Assembly: GCF_000337675.1 (NCBI RefSeq)
Contig: NZ_AOIB01000014.1
Location: 184,587-248,586, forward strand
Length of the DNA: 64,000 bases
DNA from: Natronococcus amylolyticus DSM 10524
Lineage (GTDB): Archaea; Halobacteriota; Halobacteria; Halobacteriales; Natrialbaceae
Reading direction: 5' to 3'
The notes beneath the pieces are model-generated. The model was not told the DNA's origin. It was given only the letters and a program-made list of their open reading frames with translations, and did no database searches. Below, piece after piece: positions 51,100-58,806 of this stretch (position 1 is the first letter of the stretch; every line of letters begins with the position of its first letter). The position numbers and the translations under genes were made by a program.

Positions 51100-52020
51100 T
51101 CAGTCCCGGTAATCCAGGTAGCCGACGACGCCGCGAACGTTCATGCCGGCCTCGGCACCGGCCTTGTGCTCGCCCCACGCGTCGCCGAGATCCGACCTCG
51201 AGGCGAAGTGGTCGACGAGCGCCTCGTCGTCCTCGAGCTCCCCGCGTTTCTCCTCGACGTCCCGGACCCACTCCTCGAGGACGGTCGCGTACTCGTCGAG
51301 GGCCGCCTCGGCGTCGTCGCCGACGTAGCGCGGGCCGAAATGGGCGTAACAGAGGACGTCGGGGTCGATCTCCTGGAGGGCCTCGACGTCCTCGAGACAG
51401 CGCTCGAGGTGGAAGTTCGACGGCGGCGAGGTCTCCCGGATCTCCTCGAGTTCGGGCACCCAGATCCCCGCGGCGTCGGCGGTAAACACCGCGTCGTTTT
51501 CGGGGTCCTCGAAGACGACCTGGTGGGGGGCGTGGCCGGGCATCTCGTGAACCCGAAGCTCGTGGGTTCCGAGGTCGATCGAGTCGCCGTCCTCGATTTC
51601 GACGATCCGGTCCTCGGGAACCGGCTTCGGCTCGACGTAGTACTGCCACTGGTCGCCGACGGCGGCTTTCGTTCCCTCGACGAGCCGCGAGGGGTCCGCG
51701 AGGTGGGAGGTGCCGATCGGGTGGACGTAGACGTCGGCGTTCGGGCACGCTTCGGCCAGAAAGCCCGCGCCGCCGGCGTGGTCGAGATGGATGTGTGTGA
51801 CGGCGATGGCCTCGAGTTCCTCGGGCGCGATACCGATCTCCTCGAGGGCCTCGAGGATCCGCTCGTAGTTCGTGCCGATCCCCGTGTCGACGATCGCGGG
51901 CCGCTCGTCGTCGACGACGTAGACGGCGCCGTACCCGCTGGTGTCGTACATTCCCGTGTCCACGTAGTAGAGATCCGAACAGTCGCCGGCCGTAACCTGG
52001 CGGACGTCACCGATTTCCAT
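51100..52020 (-). CDS. metallo-beta-lactamase fold hydrolase
   Basis: A 306-residue cytosolic hydrolase with a complete binuclear metal site: HxHxDH in AVTHIHLDHAGG, a third His in MPGHAPHQVVF, a bridging Asp in FTADAAG and a final His in YAHFGPRYVG. The N-terminal strand YVDTGMYDTSGYGAVYVVDD is typical. Resembles MBL proteins of the glyoxalase II or flavin-free group; substrate unknown. The C-terminal 80 residues are helical. It is followed on the same strand, upstream in genome coordinates, by the CDF gene at a 49-bp spacing. Confidence 0.88.
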   Translation of the reverse strand: MEIGDVRQVTAGDCSDLYYVDTGMYDTSGYGAVYVVDDERPAIVDTGIGTNYERILEALEEIGIAPEELEAIAVTHIHLDHAGGAGFLAEACPNADVYVHPIGTSHLADPSRLVEGTKAAVGDQWQYYVEPKPVPEDRIVEIEDGDSIDLGTHELRVHEMPGHAPHQVVFEDPENDAVFTADAAGIWVPELEEIRETSPPSNFHLERCLEDVEALQEIDPDVLCYAHFGPRYVGDDAEAALDEYATVLEEWVRDVEEKRGELEDDEALVDHFASRSDLGDAWGEHKAGAEAGMNVRGVVGYLDYRD

Positions 52021-52068
52021 ACCGGTAGGCTGTCGGGAGACGAAATAAAAGCTGGCGTCCCGGCCAGC

Positions 52069-52968
52069 CTACCGGTCGCGTCGGTCCTTCCACTCGCCGA
52101 TCCCCGAGGGATCGAGGTGAACGTGAGCGTCGCCGACGTCCTCGATCCCTCTGAGGCTGGCGACCAGTTCCGACTCGACGTCGTGAGCCTGCCGGAACGG
52201 CATGTCGCCGTCGACTTCGACGTGAACCTCGACCTCGAGGACGGGACCGTCGTAGAAGACGGTGAGGTCGTGGATCCCCTCGACGGCGGGGTGGTCCCGG
52301 AGGATCTCGGTCACCTCCGCTCGCTTCATCGGTCCGGGTGAGGCGCCGACGAGGTAGCCAACGTTCTCGCGGCCGATCTCGACGCCCTGGTAGATGACGA
52401 GCAGGCTGACGAGTCCGCCAGCAATCGGATCGAGCAGCGGGAAGCCGAGCAGGACGCCGAGCACACCGACGACCGCGGCGAAGGAGGTGTAGATGTCGTT
52501 GAGACAGTCCGTCGCCAGCGCCTCGAGGGCGGTCGAGCCGATCGCCTCGTTGATGTACTCGGTGTAGCGGTAAACCAGATACATGTCGACGATCGCGAAC
52601 GCGAGCGCGCCGAGCAACAGCGGGTGGAAGACGACGTCGACGCCGTGGGCGACTCCCTGTGCGGACTCGTACAGCAGGTTCAGTCCGAGCAGCGCGATCA
52701 CCGCGCCGACGAACAGCGCCGTCAGCGGCTCGATGCGCTCGTGGCCGTGTGGATGGGTGTCGTCGGGTTCGTCGAAAGAACTCCGGCCCCAGACGAGCAC
52801 GACGACGCTCGCGACGAGATCCGCGATCGAGTGGGCCGCGTCGGCCACGAGCGCGACGCTCCCGAAGGCCAGTCCCACGGCGCCCTCGACGACGATCTTG
52901 ACGGCGTTGCCGAGGACGTTCGCCCACGACGCGCGCGTGAATCCGTCGCGGCCCGCCTCGTCGACCAT
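52069..52968 (-). CDS. cation diffusion facilitator exporter
   Basis: A 299-residue six-helix membrane protein of the CDF family, which exports Zn, Mn, Fe or Co in exchange for protons. Helix II carries the metal-site motif DAAHSIADLV (HxxxD) and helix V the second half TDCLNDIYTS (N/D-xxx-type). A C-terminal cytoplasmic domain (about 215-299, VEVHVEVDGDMPFRQAHDVE) is present and may bind metal. ATG at 52968. A palindrome 5 bp upstream of the start probably regulates it. Which cation it exports cannot be told. Confidence 0.92.
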   Translation of the reverse strand: MVDEAGRDGFTRASWANVLGNAVKIVVEGAVGLAFGSVALVADAAHSIADLVASVVVLVWGRSSFDEPDDTHPHGHERIEPLTALFVGAVIALLGLNLLYESAQGVAHGVDVVFHPLLLGALAFAIVDMYLVYRYTEYINEAIGSTALEALATDCLNDIYTSFAAVVGVLGVLLGFPLLDPIAGGLVSLLVIYQGVEIGRENVGYLVGASPGPMKRAEVTEILRDHPAVEGIHDLTVFYDGPVLEVEVHVEVDGDMPFRQAHDVESELVASLRGIEDVGDAHVHLDPSGIGEWKDRRDR

Positions 52969-52973
52969 ACGCT

Positions 52974-52992
52974 GTTTAGAGACAGTCTAAAC
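52974..52992. promoter_or_regulatory. operator-like palindrome of the CDF gene
   Basis: GTTTAGA (52974-52980), 5 bp spacer, TCTAAAC (52986-52992): a perfect 7-bp inverted repeat 5 bp before the CDF start codon. TTAG...CTAA half sites resemble DtxR/SirR-type metal repressor boxes, and a related TTAG-AGACGG-CTAA site precedes the MgtE region at 55776-55789. Function inferred. Confidence 0.6.
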
Positions 52993-53071
52993 TTGGGTCT
53001 TTTCCTTCCCGACGGCGTCCGTCGAGCTTTCGCAATCCTCATTTGGGTGGTGTGAGAACGGTCCGCTATCC

Positions 53072-53218
53072 GGGCGATGGGGCCCGCCTGCCACAACCGC
53101 CGGCGACTCGTTCACCGCGTTCGCGGTCGCGCGCTGCCCGCAGCCGCGTACCGCTTGCGCAACCGCTCGGTCCTGCCGCGGGGCCGACCGTACGACCGGC
53201 TGACGGTCCCTGCTATCA
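53072..53218 (+). promoter_or_regulatory. fluoride riboswitch (crcB motif) with enlarged P2
   Basis: Upstream of two crcB genes. The 5' part GGGCGATGGGGCCCGCC (53072-53088) and the 3' part GGCTGACGGTCCCTGCT (53198-53214) match the crcB/fluoride motif. P1 forms between GGGGCC (53079-53084) and GGTCCC (53205-53210), P2 between GCCGG (53099-53103) and CCGGC (53196-53200), and the conserved pseudoknot between GGCG (53073-53076) and CGCC (53085-53088). Between the P2 strands lies a 92-nt insert with its own hairpins, while known examples usually have a short P2 loop. The 3' end is 12 nt before the crcB ATG, so ligand binding would affect translation initiation or early transcription. One deviation: ACGG where AUGG is usual. 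Confidence 0.78.
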
Positions 53219-53225
53219 GTCAGCC

Positions 53226-53636
53226 ATGAGAGATCACCCGCTCGTCCGACTCGAGACGCTCGCACTGATCGCGATCGGCGGCTTCGCCGGCTCGAACCTC
53301 CGGTTCTTTACGCTCGGACTCCTCTCCGACGTCCTCGCCGTACTTGTCGTCAACGTCGTCGGCAGCTTTCTGCTCGGCTTCGTCGTCTACGAGGCTCAGT
53401 ACACCGGCGTCGTCGACCGAAAGGCCAGACTGGTGTTTACGACCGGCTTTCTCTCCTCGCTGACGACCTACAGTACGTTCGCGGTCCAGACCGCCATCGC
53501 CGCCGAGCCGTGGCTGCTCGTCGGCATCGTCGTCGCCAACTACGGACTCGGCTTCACCGGCGTGCTCGCGGGACGGGAGCTCGCCCGCAAGGTCCGCGAC
53601 TGGCGGCCGGCGGCAGCCGGCGGTGAGACGGCGTGA
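53226..53636 (+). CDS. crcB: fluoride channel subunit CrcB/Fluc (first)
   Basis: A 136-residue membrane protein with four helices. Fluc signature: GFAGSNLRF, then VVNVVGSFLLGF with the Asn that lines the ion path, and FLSSLTTYSTFAVQT (the TTFSTF-type segment with conserved Thr/Ser). Fluc proteins are dual-topology dimers that let fluoride leave the cell. The ATG at 53226 follows the riboswitch; the open frame begins earlier at 53043 but that part is the RNA. It overlaps the second crcB by 4 bp (GTGA), so the two probably form a heterodimer. Confidence 0.95.
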   Translation: MRDHPLVRLETLALIAIGGFAGSNLRFFTLGLLSDVLAVLVVNVVGSFLLGFVVYEAQYTGVVDRKARLVFTTGFLSSLTTYSTFAVQTAIAAEPWLLVGIVVANYGLGFTGVLAGRELARKVRDWRPAAAGGETA

Positions 53637-54064
53637 TCGCGCTCGAGTCGCCGGCGTCGGCCCTCGCCGCCGTCCTCGTTCTCGAGCCCGTCATCGAGGA
53701 CGGCGCCCTCGAGTTCGAGGCCGCCCACCTCGTCGGTATCGGCGGGGCGATCGGTGCCGTGCTGCGCTACGCCGTCTACGAGCAGCTTTCCGACGAGCGC
53801 TACCCGTGGCCGACGCTGGTCGTCAACGTCGTCGGGAGCTTCGTCTTCGGTGCGGCGACGTTCGCGGGTGCAGGCGAGTCAGTGATTCAGCTGGTCGGGA
53901 TCGGCATCTGCGGCGCGTTCACCACGTTCTCGTCGTTCTCGGTCGAGACGGTCCAGCTCTACGAGCGCGGGGATCGAACGGTCGCGGTCGCGAACGCGGC
54001 GGGGAATCTCGCGCTCTCGCTCGCGGCGATCGGGCTCGCTTGGGTCCTCGTCTCCGCGCTCTAG
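53633..54064 (+). CDS. crcB: fluoride channel subunit CrcB/Fluc (second)
   Basis: A 143-residue four-helix membrane protein. It starts with GTG at 53633, overlapping the first crcB stop. An N-terminal segment of about 30 residues precedes GIGGAIGAVLRYAVYE; the conserved LVVNVVGSFVFGA and GAFTTFSSFSVETV follow. With the first copy it likely makes a fixed-orientation heterodimer. The tail overlaps the convergent universal stress gene by 4 bp. Confidence 0.94.
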   Translation: MIALESPASALAAVLVLEPVIEDGALEFEAAHLVGIGGAIGAVLRYAVYEQLSDERYPWPTLVVNVVGSFVFGAATFAGAGESVIQLVGIGICGAFTTFSSFSVETVQLYERGDRTVAVANAAGNLALSLAAIGLAWVLVSAL

Positions 54065-54498
54065 GCCTCGCGGTCGTTGATCACCGTAACCGGGACGGCC
54101 GCGCGCCGAACGACCGTTTCGGCCACGCTTCCCAAAAGGTATCTCGCGACGCCCTCGCGTCCGTGACTACCGAGAACGATCCCGTCGGCGCCGTGGTCGT
54201 CGGCGTACCGCACGATGGTCCGGGCCGGATCGCCCGCCTCGACGGCCGTTCCGACCGAGACGCCGTCCGGCAGCGTCTCCTCGAGCGCCTCGAGGACGGC
54301 CTCGCCCTTCTCGCGTTCGGATTTGTACTCGTCGTCGGCCGTATAGCCCGGATAGGCGCGCTGGCGGCTGTAGTCGGTCATCGGATCGACGACGTACAAC
54401 AGGGTTAGCTCGGCGTCGGGGAACTGCTCGCAGGCGTACTCGAGTGCGGCTCGGGACGGACGGGAGCCGTCGACGGGGACGAGAACGTGCGCTGTCAT
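54061..54498 (-). CDS. universal stress protein (UspA family)
   Basis: A 145-residue cytosolic ATP-binding stress protein. Strand 1 HVLVPVDGSRPSR and the C-terminal nucleotide loop GSHGREGVARYLLGSVAE (G-2x-G-9x-GS) mark the ATP-binding UspA group, and the end VVRRAAVPVTVI is typical. Convergent with the crcB pair and following the MgtE gene on the same strand (54 bp). Specific role unknown. Confidence 0.92.
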   Translation of the reverse strand: MTAHVLVPVDGSRPSRAALEYACEQFPDAELTLLYVVDPMTDYSRQRAYPGYTADDEYKSEREKGEAVLEALEETLPDGVSVGTAVEAGDPARTIVRYADDHGADGIVLGSHGREGVARYLLGSVAETVVRRAAVPVTVINDREA

Positions 54499-54551
54499 AA
54501 CAGAGTCATCGACGGCGACGAATAAAAATTACCGCGAAAACGAAGCCGCGT

Positions 54552-55607
54552 TTAGATCAGCTCGGACAGCAGGACCGCCGCGAGCCCGAAGTAGATCAGG
54601 AGCGCGGTGATGTCCTTGACCGTCGTGATCAGCGGGTCCGACGCCGCGGCGGGGTCGAAACCGAGCTTGTTCATGATCCAGGGGATCACGTAGCCGACGA
54701 CCGACGCGACGACACAGACCGACACGAGGCCGACGAAGACGACCGTCGCCAGCTCGAGGGCGTAGGGCTCGTTGATCTGCCAGACGTAGGCCGCGGCGGC
54801 GCCGATACCGCCGATGATGAGGCCGATCAGCAGGCCGACTAGCCCCTCGCGGGCGAAGTGTCGCATCGCGTTTCGGTCGTCGATGTGGCCGAGCGCGAGG
54901 CCGCGGACGAAGATCGTCGACGCCTGCGTGCCGACGTTACCGCCCATGTCCATGATGACGGGAACGAAGAAGGCCAGCGCGACGACGGCCTCGAGGGTGT
55001 CTTCGAACTGCTCGATGACGCCGCCGGCCATCAGGCCGCCCGCGAGGGCGACGATGAGCCACGGCAGTCGTAGTTTGAGAATCTTCGTAATCGAGGACTC
55101 GAGGATCGCGCTCGAACGGGCGGTCTCGACGTCGGTAAAGGAAAAGCCCGCGCTCTTCATGATGTCCTCGGTCGCCTCCTCCTCGACGACCTCGATCATG
55201 TCCTCGGTGCGGAGGACGCCGACGAGCATGCCGTCGTCGTCGATGACCGGCAGGGCGGGAAAGTCCCGCTCTGCGACCTCGTCGGCCGCGTGCTCGGGAT
55301 CGGCGTCCGCATCGATCGTGACGAGGTCGGTGTGCATGTGGGTCTCGACGACGTCGTCTTCGGGCGCGTTGAGGAGCTCCCGAAGGGACATGACGCCGAC
55401 GAGTCGGCCCGAATTATCGGTAACGTACAGGTAATAAACGGTGGTTTCGTCGGAAACGGGTTCGAAATCGCGGAACTGTTCGATCGCGTGTCCGACGAAC
55501 GTCTCCTGGGTGACCGCGACGAAATCGGCTTCCGTGACGTCGGCGACGCGGTCGGCGTGGAACTCGATACCGCCGTCGGCGGCGCGAGTGCGCTCAGCGT
55601 CCTCCAT
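54552..55607 (-). CDS. CBS-domain MgtE-type magnesium transporter
   Basis: A 351-residue protein: two CBS domains (about residues 20-150; VTEADFVAVTQETFVGHAI, LVGVMSLRELLNAPED, LVGVLRTEDMIEVV), a linker, then the MgtE membrane domain with five helices and the signature FFVPVIMDMGGNVGTQAST followed by FVRGLALGHID. The N-terminal helical Mg-sensor domain of bacterial MgtE is missing, so gating must rest on the CBS pair or other proteins. ATG at 55607. A small overlapping frame starts upstream at 55761. Confidence 0.92.
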   Translation of the reverse strand: MEDAERTRAADGGIEFHADRVADVTEADFVAVTQETFVGHAIEQFRDFEPVSDETTVYYLYVTDNSGRLVGVMSLRELLNAPEDDVVETHMHTDLVTIDADADPEHAADEVAERDFPALPVIDDDGMLVGVLRTEDMIEVVEEEATEDIMKSAGFSFTDVETARSSAILESSITKILKLRLPWLIVALAGGLMAGGVIEQFEDTLEAVVALAFFVPVIMDMGGNVGTQASTIFVRGLALGHIDDRNAMRHFAREGLVGLLIGLIIGGIGAAAAYVWQINEPYALELATVVFVGLVSVCVVASVVGYVIPWIMNKLGFDPAAASDPLITTVKDITALLIYFGLAAVLLSELI

Positions 55608-55761
55608 ACACCTCACCCCGGACGTGCGAGCCCATGGCCCCCGAAAACTCGCCTTCGAGCAGGTCGAGAATTAGCTCCTCGAGCGTACGACCGCGCTCGT
55701 AGTGTGTGTCATTGATAGTCGTCTCGGCGCCGAACGGATTGCTGTGGTTGGTGTTCAGCAT
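55594..55761 (-). CDS. possible 55-aa protein overlapping the start of the MgtE gene
   Basis: From ATG 55761 to TGA 55594 a 55-residue frame (MLNTNHSNPFGAETT...) runs on the same strand as the MgtE gene and overlaps its first 14 nt. The middle, RGRTLEELILDLLEGEF, could be a helix. A TATA element and an operator-like site lie just upstream of 55761, so the frame would be the first one on the mRNA. It may be a leader peptide or a small subunit; it has no recognised family. Confidence 0.4.
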   Translation of the reverse strand: MLNTNHSNPFGAETTINDTHYERGRTLEELILDLLEGEFSGAMGSHVRGEVYGGR

Positions 55762-55775
55762 ACGCTACTCGATCG

Positions 55776-55826
55776 TTAGAGACGGCTAAAAGAGGTTTCG
55801 GACTAGGTCTAAGGGTGAAATATATT
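55776..55826 (-). promoter_or_regulatory. promoter and operator-like site of the MgtE transcript
   Basis: On the minus strand AATATATTTC (about 55817-55826) is a good TATA box; a transcript would begin near 55795. Immediately downstream, TTAGCCGTCTCTAA (55776-55789) is an inverted repeat whose half sites and part of the spacer match the palindrome before the CDF gene. A repressor bound there would block transcription start. Confidence 0.5.
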
Positions 55827-55965
55827 CCCACGATATCCGAACACACAGAAACCCTGTACGGTCGTTCGCCACACCTACACGTCGGATAGGGGATCACCGC
55901 CGAACGGCCGACGGCTTGCTATTCCTTCCCGATACGTTTAACAGTCGACTACGAAAGATACTGCT

Positions 55966-56535
55966 ATGAGCGTACGGGAGGAGTTCTGGTCGATCTACCG
56001 CGAGGCGCTGCCCATCCTACTGATCGCCCTCGGTGGCGGACTCTTCGCCGGGCTGGTGCTCGAGGGAATGGTCGAGAGCGTCGAACGATTCCCCGGTCTA
56101 CTCGTGATGATCCCCGTTTTCCTGGCCACGCGGGGCAACGTCTACGGCGCGCTGGGCGGACGGATCTCGAGCGGGCTCCACCAGGGGTTGATCGAACCGA
56201 AGTTCGAACGCGACCAGCGACTCGTCAACGCGGTGACGGCGTCGTTCATAAACGGGATCGGGATCTCGCTCGTGATCGGCGTCATCACCTGGATCGCGCT
56301 GCTGATTCTAGGCTGGGAGGTCGCCGCGCTGTACGAGCTGGTCGGGATCATGCTGATCGCCGGCATCCTCACGTCCGTCGTGCTCATCTTCGGCCTGCTG
56401 GCGCTGATCTTCGCGGGCTTCAAGTACGGCTACGACCCCGACAACCTCGTCGGTCCAATCGTGACGACGCTGGGTGACATCTTCGGGATGCTGTTCATGC
56501 TGTTTGCGATCGGGCTTGTGGAGGTGCTCGTCTGA
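55966..56535 (+). CDS. half-size MgtE-type membrane protein (first of a pair)
   Basis: A 189-residue integral membrane protein equal to a single MgtE membrane domain without CBS or N domains. It has about five helices and the signature VMIPVFLATRGNVYGALGGR, corresponding to the PxxxxxxGN region that lines the Mg pathway. Its stop codon overlaps the start of the next gene (TGATG). Two half-size proteins would give a heterodimer with the same number of helices as an MgtE dimer. Transported ion presumably Mg or another divalent cation. Confidence 0.85.
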   Translation: MSVREEFWSIYREALPILLIALGGGLFAGLVLEGMVESVERFPGLLVMIPVFLATRGNVYGALGGRISSGLHQGLIEPKFERDQRLVNAVTASFINGIGISLVIGVITWIALLILGWEVAALYELVGIMLIAGILTSVVLIFGLLALIFAGFKYGYDPDNLVGPIVTTLGDIFGMLFMLFAIGLVEVLV

Positions 56536-57113
56536 TGGTCGTTCCGCAGGGCTCGCTCGGGAGCTGGGAGGTTCGCAGCATCGTCGGCAACATGTTCCCG
56601 CTGTTGATCGTCCTCTGCGTGATCGTCCTCTGGGCGGGGATCACCCTCGAGGAAGCCGAAGAGTTGCTCGAGCAGTACGGCATCCTCGCGATCATGGTGC
56701 CGACGATGGTCGACATGGGCGGCAACCTCGGCGCGATCCTGAGCTCGCGGCTCTCGACGCGACTCCACCTGGGGACGACCGAGTTCGATCCCCGGGATCG
56801 GGAGCTGTGGGCGAACGTCGGTGCGGTGCTCGCGCTCGCGGCGACGATCTTTACTGCGCTGGCGTTCGGCGCCTACCTGCTCGGCGCGCTCATCGGCTCG
56901 ACGCTTCCGCTCACGACGCTGCTGACGATCTCGCTGGTCAGCGGGATGTCCGTCGCCGTCATCGCGGTCCTGTTCAGCTTCGCGACGACCTACGCCTCCT
57001 ATCGGCTGGGCGTCGACCCCGACGACACGACGATCCCGGTCGTCACGAACGTCGTCGACGTCTTCGGTATGGTCATCTTCATCGGCGTCTCGGCGCTCGT
57101 ACTGGGGTTCTGA
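56535..57113 (+). CDS. half-size MgtE-type membrane protein (second of a pair)
   Basis: A 192-residue partner of the preceding gene, overlapping it by one base. It has about five helices and the signature IMVPTMVDMGGNLGAILSSR. The two proteins are clearly related but diverged (VFLATRGN versus TMVDMGGN), so each may have its own role in a heteromeric pore. A PhoU/TrkA-C protein gene follows on the other strand about 370 bp downstream. Confidence 0.85.
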   Translation: MVVPQGSLGSWEVRSIVGNMFPLLIVLCVIVLWAGITLEEAEELLEQYGILAIMVPTMVDMGGNLGAILSSRLSTRLHLGTTEFDPRDRELWANVGAVLALAATIFTALAFGAYLLGALIGSTLPLTTLLTISLVSGMSVAVIAVLFSFATTYASYRLGVDPDDTTIPVVTNVVDVFGMVIFIGVSALVLGF

Positions 57114-57318
57114 GCCCCCGTATCGAACTCGAGACGATCCGCCGAATCGGGCGATATTCGACGAGAGCGGGGGCGTGTGCCGTCCGTCCGTCGAGCGTCT
57201 GACTGAACTTCAAGTGTCACCGTGTGGGGGTTGTGTGCATGGAAGTCGAATCGATTCGCACCGAACGAACGCCACGAGACCTCCTCCGAAACGCGTCCGG
57301 ACCGAGGCGAACGGGCCG

Positions 57319-57459
57319 ATGAGCTGGCTCGTCCGCGCGTTCCGAACGCGGGAGCGACGACACGCGACCGTTCCGCTGGCGCTGGCGGTTATCGTCGCCG
57401 TGCTCGGCGCCCTGCTGTACCTCGAGCTCGTCACGGTGTTGCTCGAGCACGCCGGCTGA
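57319..57459 (+). CDS. small membrane protein, 46 aa
   Basis: ATG 57319 to TGA 57459 encodes a short chain beginning MSWLVRAFRTRERRHATVP and one transmembrane helix (LALAVIVAVLGALLYLELV). Basic N-terminus, so likely N-in. It sits between the MgtE pair and the PhoU/TrkA-C gene, convergent with the latter. It may be a chance frame; function unknown. Confidence 0.4.
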   Translation: MSWLVRAFRTRERRHATVPLALAVIVAVLGALLYLELVTVLLEHAG

Positions 57460-57480
57460 CCGGAACGACCGGAGCCCGAA

Positions 57481-58695
57481 CTACTCCGGCCCTCGAGAGA
57501 GCTCCCCGAACGCCTCAGCGGCCGTCCGGGTCCCCTTCGCGATGAGCACGTCCCCGCCGTTGATCTCCGCGTCGGCGTCACCGATCAGCAGCCACCCCTC
57601 CTCGGGGCGACGGATGGCGATCACCGACATCGTCGGCTCTGTCTCCGGGACGCCGGCATCGACACCCGCTCCGTCGAGGTCGCTTCCCGGCTCGACCTCG
57701 ATTCGGGTGATGATCTCGTCGCTCTCCTCGACGGCCATGCCGACGACCGGATGAACCTCGATATCCCGGAACACGCCCTCGCTGAGATCGATCGCGGCGT
57801 CGCTGATGACCTCCGTGCTCGTGCCGAGCCGGATCAGTCCTCGAAGCGAAACCGGGTCGGGGGCGTCTGCGGCCGCCCGGAGCGTCCAGGCCTCGAACCG
57901 GGACTGCATCGCGTCGACCTCTACCTCGAGGTTCCGGACCTCCTCGGCCAGCGCCTCGCTGTCGAACAGGACACTGCTGTAGGCCAGGTCGATCCCCAGC
58001 TCCGAGAGGTTCTTCATGTGGATGATCGTGTCCACGGCCCGCTCGAGATCCTCGATGTCCGACGTCTCGACGGCGGGGACCTCGTAGACCGTCCCGGTCA
58101 ACGTCTCGTACACCTCCTCGATCGCCGCGTCCGGGCCACGAAGGAAGGCGACGTCGTCGGGCGCGACCGTCGTCGTCGGACCGGGGTTGAGCAGCCACTC
58201 CTCCCCGCGCCGGAGCGCGATCACGCGGACGCCGGTTTCGGACTCGAGGTCGATACTCTCGAGTGTCCGATCGGCGTACGAGGAGTTCGCGTCGACGACG
58301 CCCCGGACCAACACGCCGGCGGCCTCGGGAAGCGCCGCGCGCATCGCCTCGGGCAGTCCCATCTCCTCTAAGACGATCTTCGCGATGTCGCCGGCCGCGT
58401 CGCTGATCGTCCCCGTCGCGGCGACGATCCCCAGCACCGGCGCCAGCTGTTCGGCATCCGAGGGGTTCCGCGAGGCCATCAACAGCCCCATCCGGGCGCG
58501 CATCTCGAGGACGTCCATCTGACGCTCGAGGCGGAGCACCTCCCGGGCGAGGTCCTCGTTTCGGTGGAGGACGGCGGAGTAGGAGAGATCGATCAACAGT
58601 TCCGCGGTATCTTTCATCTCGACGAGTACGTCCTTGACGCTGACGGGCTCGTACTCGATCGACACCGGCGACGGCTCGTCCTCGAACGGATCCAT
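57481..58695 (-). CDS. PhoU / TrkA-C (RCK_C) domain protein
   Basis: A 404-residue cytosolic regulator built as two similar halves: PhoU-like helices (about 15-110 and 215-300; ELLIDLSYSAVLHRNEDLAREV and LGIDLAYSSVLFDSEALAEEV) each followed by a TrkA-C/RCK_C beta domain (about 135-205 and 310-395; VRVIALRRGEEWLLNPGP and MSVIAIRRPEEGWLLIGD). Such proteins bind nucleotides or cations and gate ion channels or transporters. The obvious partner is the split MgtE pair. No channel or kinase domain of its own. Confidence 0.86.
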   Translation of the reverse strand: MDPFEDEPSPVSIEYEPVSVKDVLVEMKDTAELLIDLSYSAVLHRNEDLAREVLRLERQMDVLEMRARMGLLMASRNPSDAEQLAPVLGIVAATGTISDAAGDIAKIVLEEMGLPEAMRAALPEAAGVLVRGVVDANSSYADRTLESIDLESETGVRVIALRRGEEWLLNPGPTTTVAPDDVAFLRGPDAAIEEVYETLTGTVYEVPAVETSDIEDLERAVDTIIHMKNLSELGIDLAYSSVLFDSEALAEEVRNLEVEVDAMQSRFEAWTLRAAADAPDPVSLRGLIRLGTSTEVISDAAIDLSEGVFRDIEVHPVVGMAVEESDEIITRIEVEPGSDLDGAGVDAGVPETEPTMSVIAIRRPEEGWLLIGDADAEINGGDVLIAKGTRTAAEAFGELSRGPE

Positions 58696-58806
58696 GTCCT
58701 AACCCACCGACCCGCGTCAAAAAAACGTTTCCCGCCGCCGAGTGGCGGGCTCACGAAACGACGCCTTCCGACACGGTTTTGGACCGGCACGGAGAATCCA
58801 CGAGCA

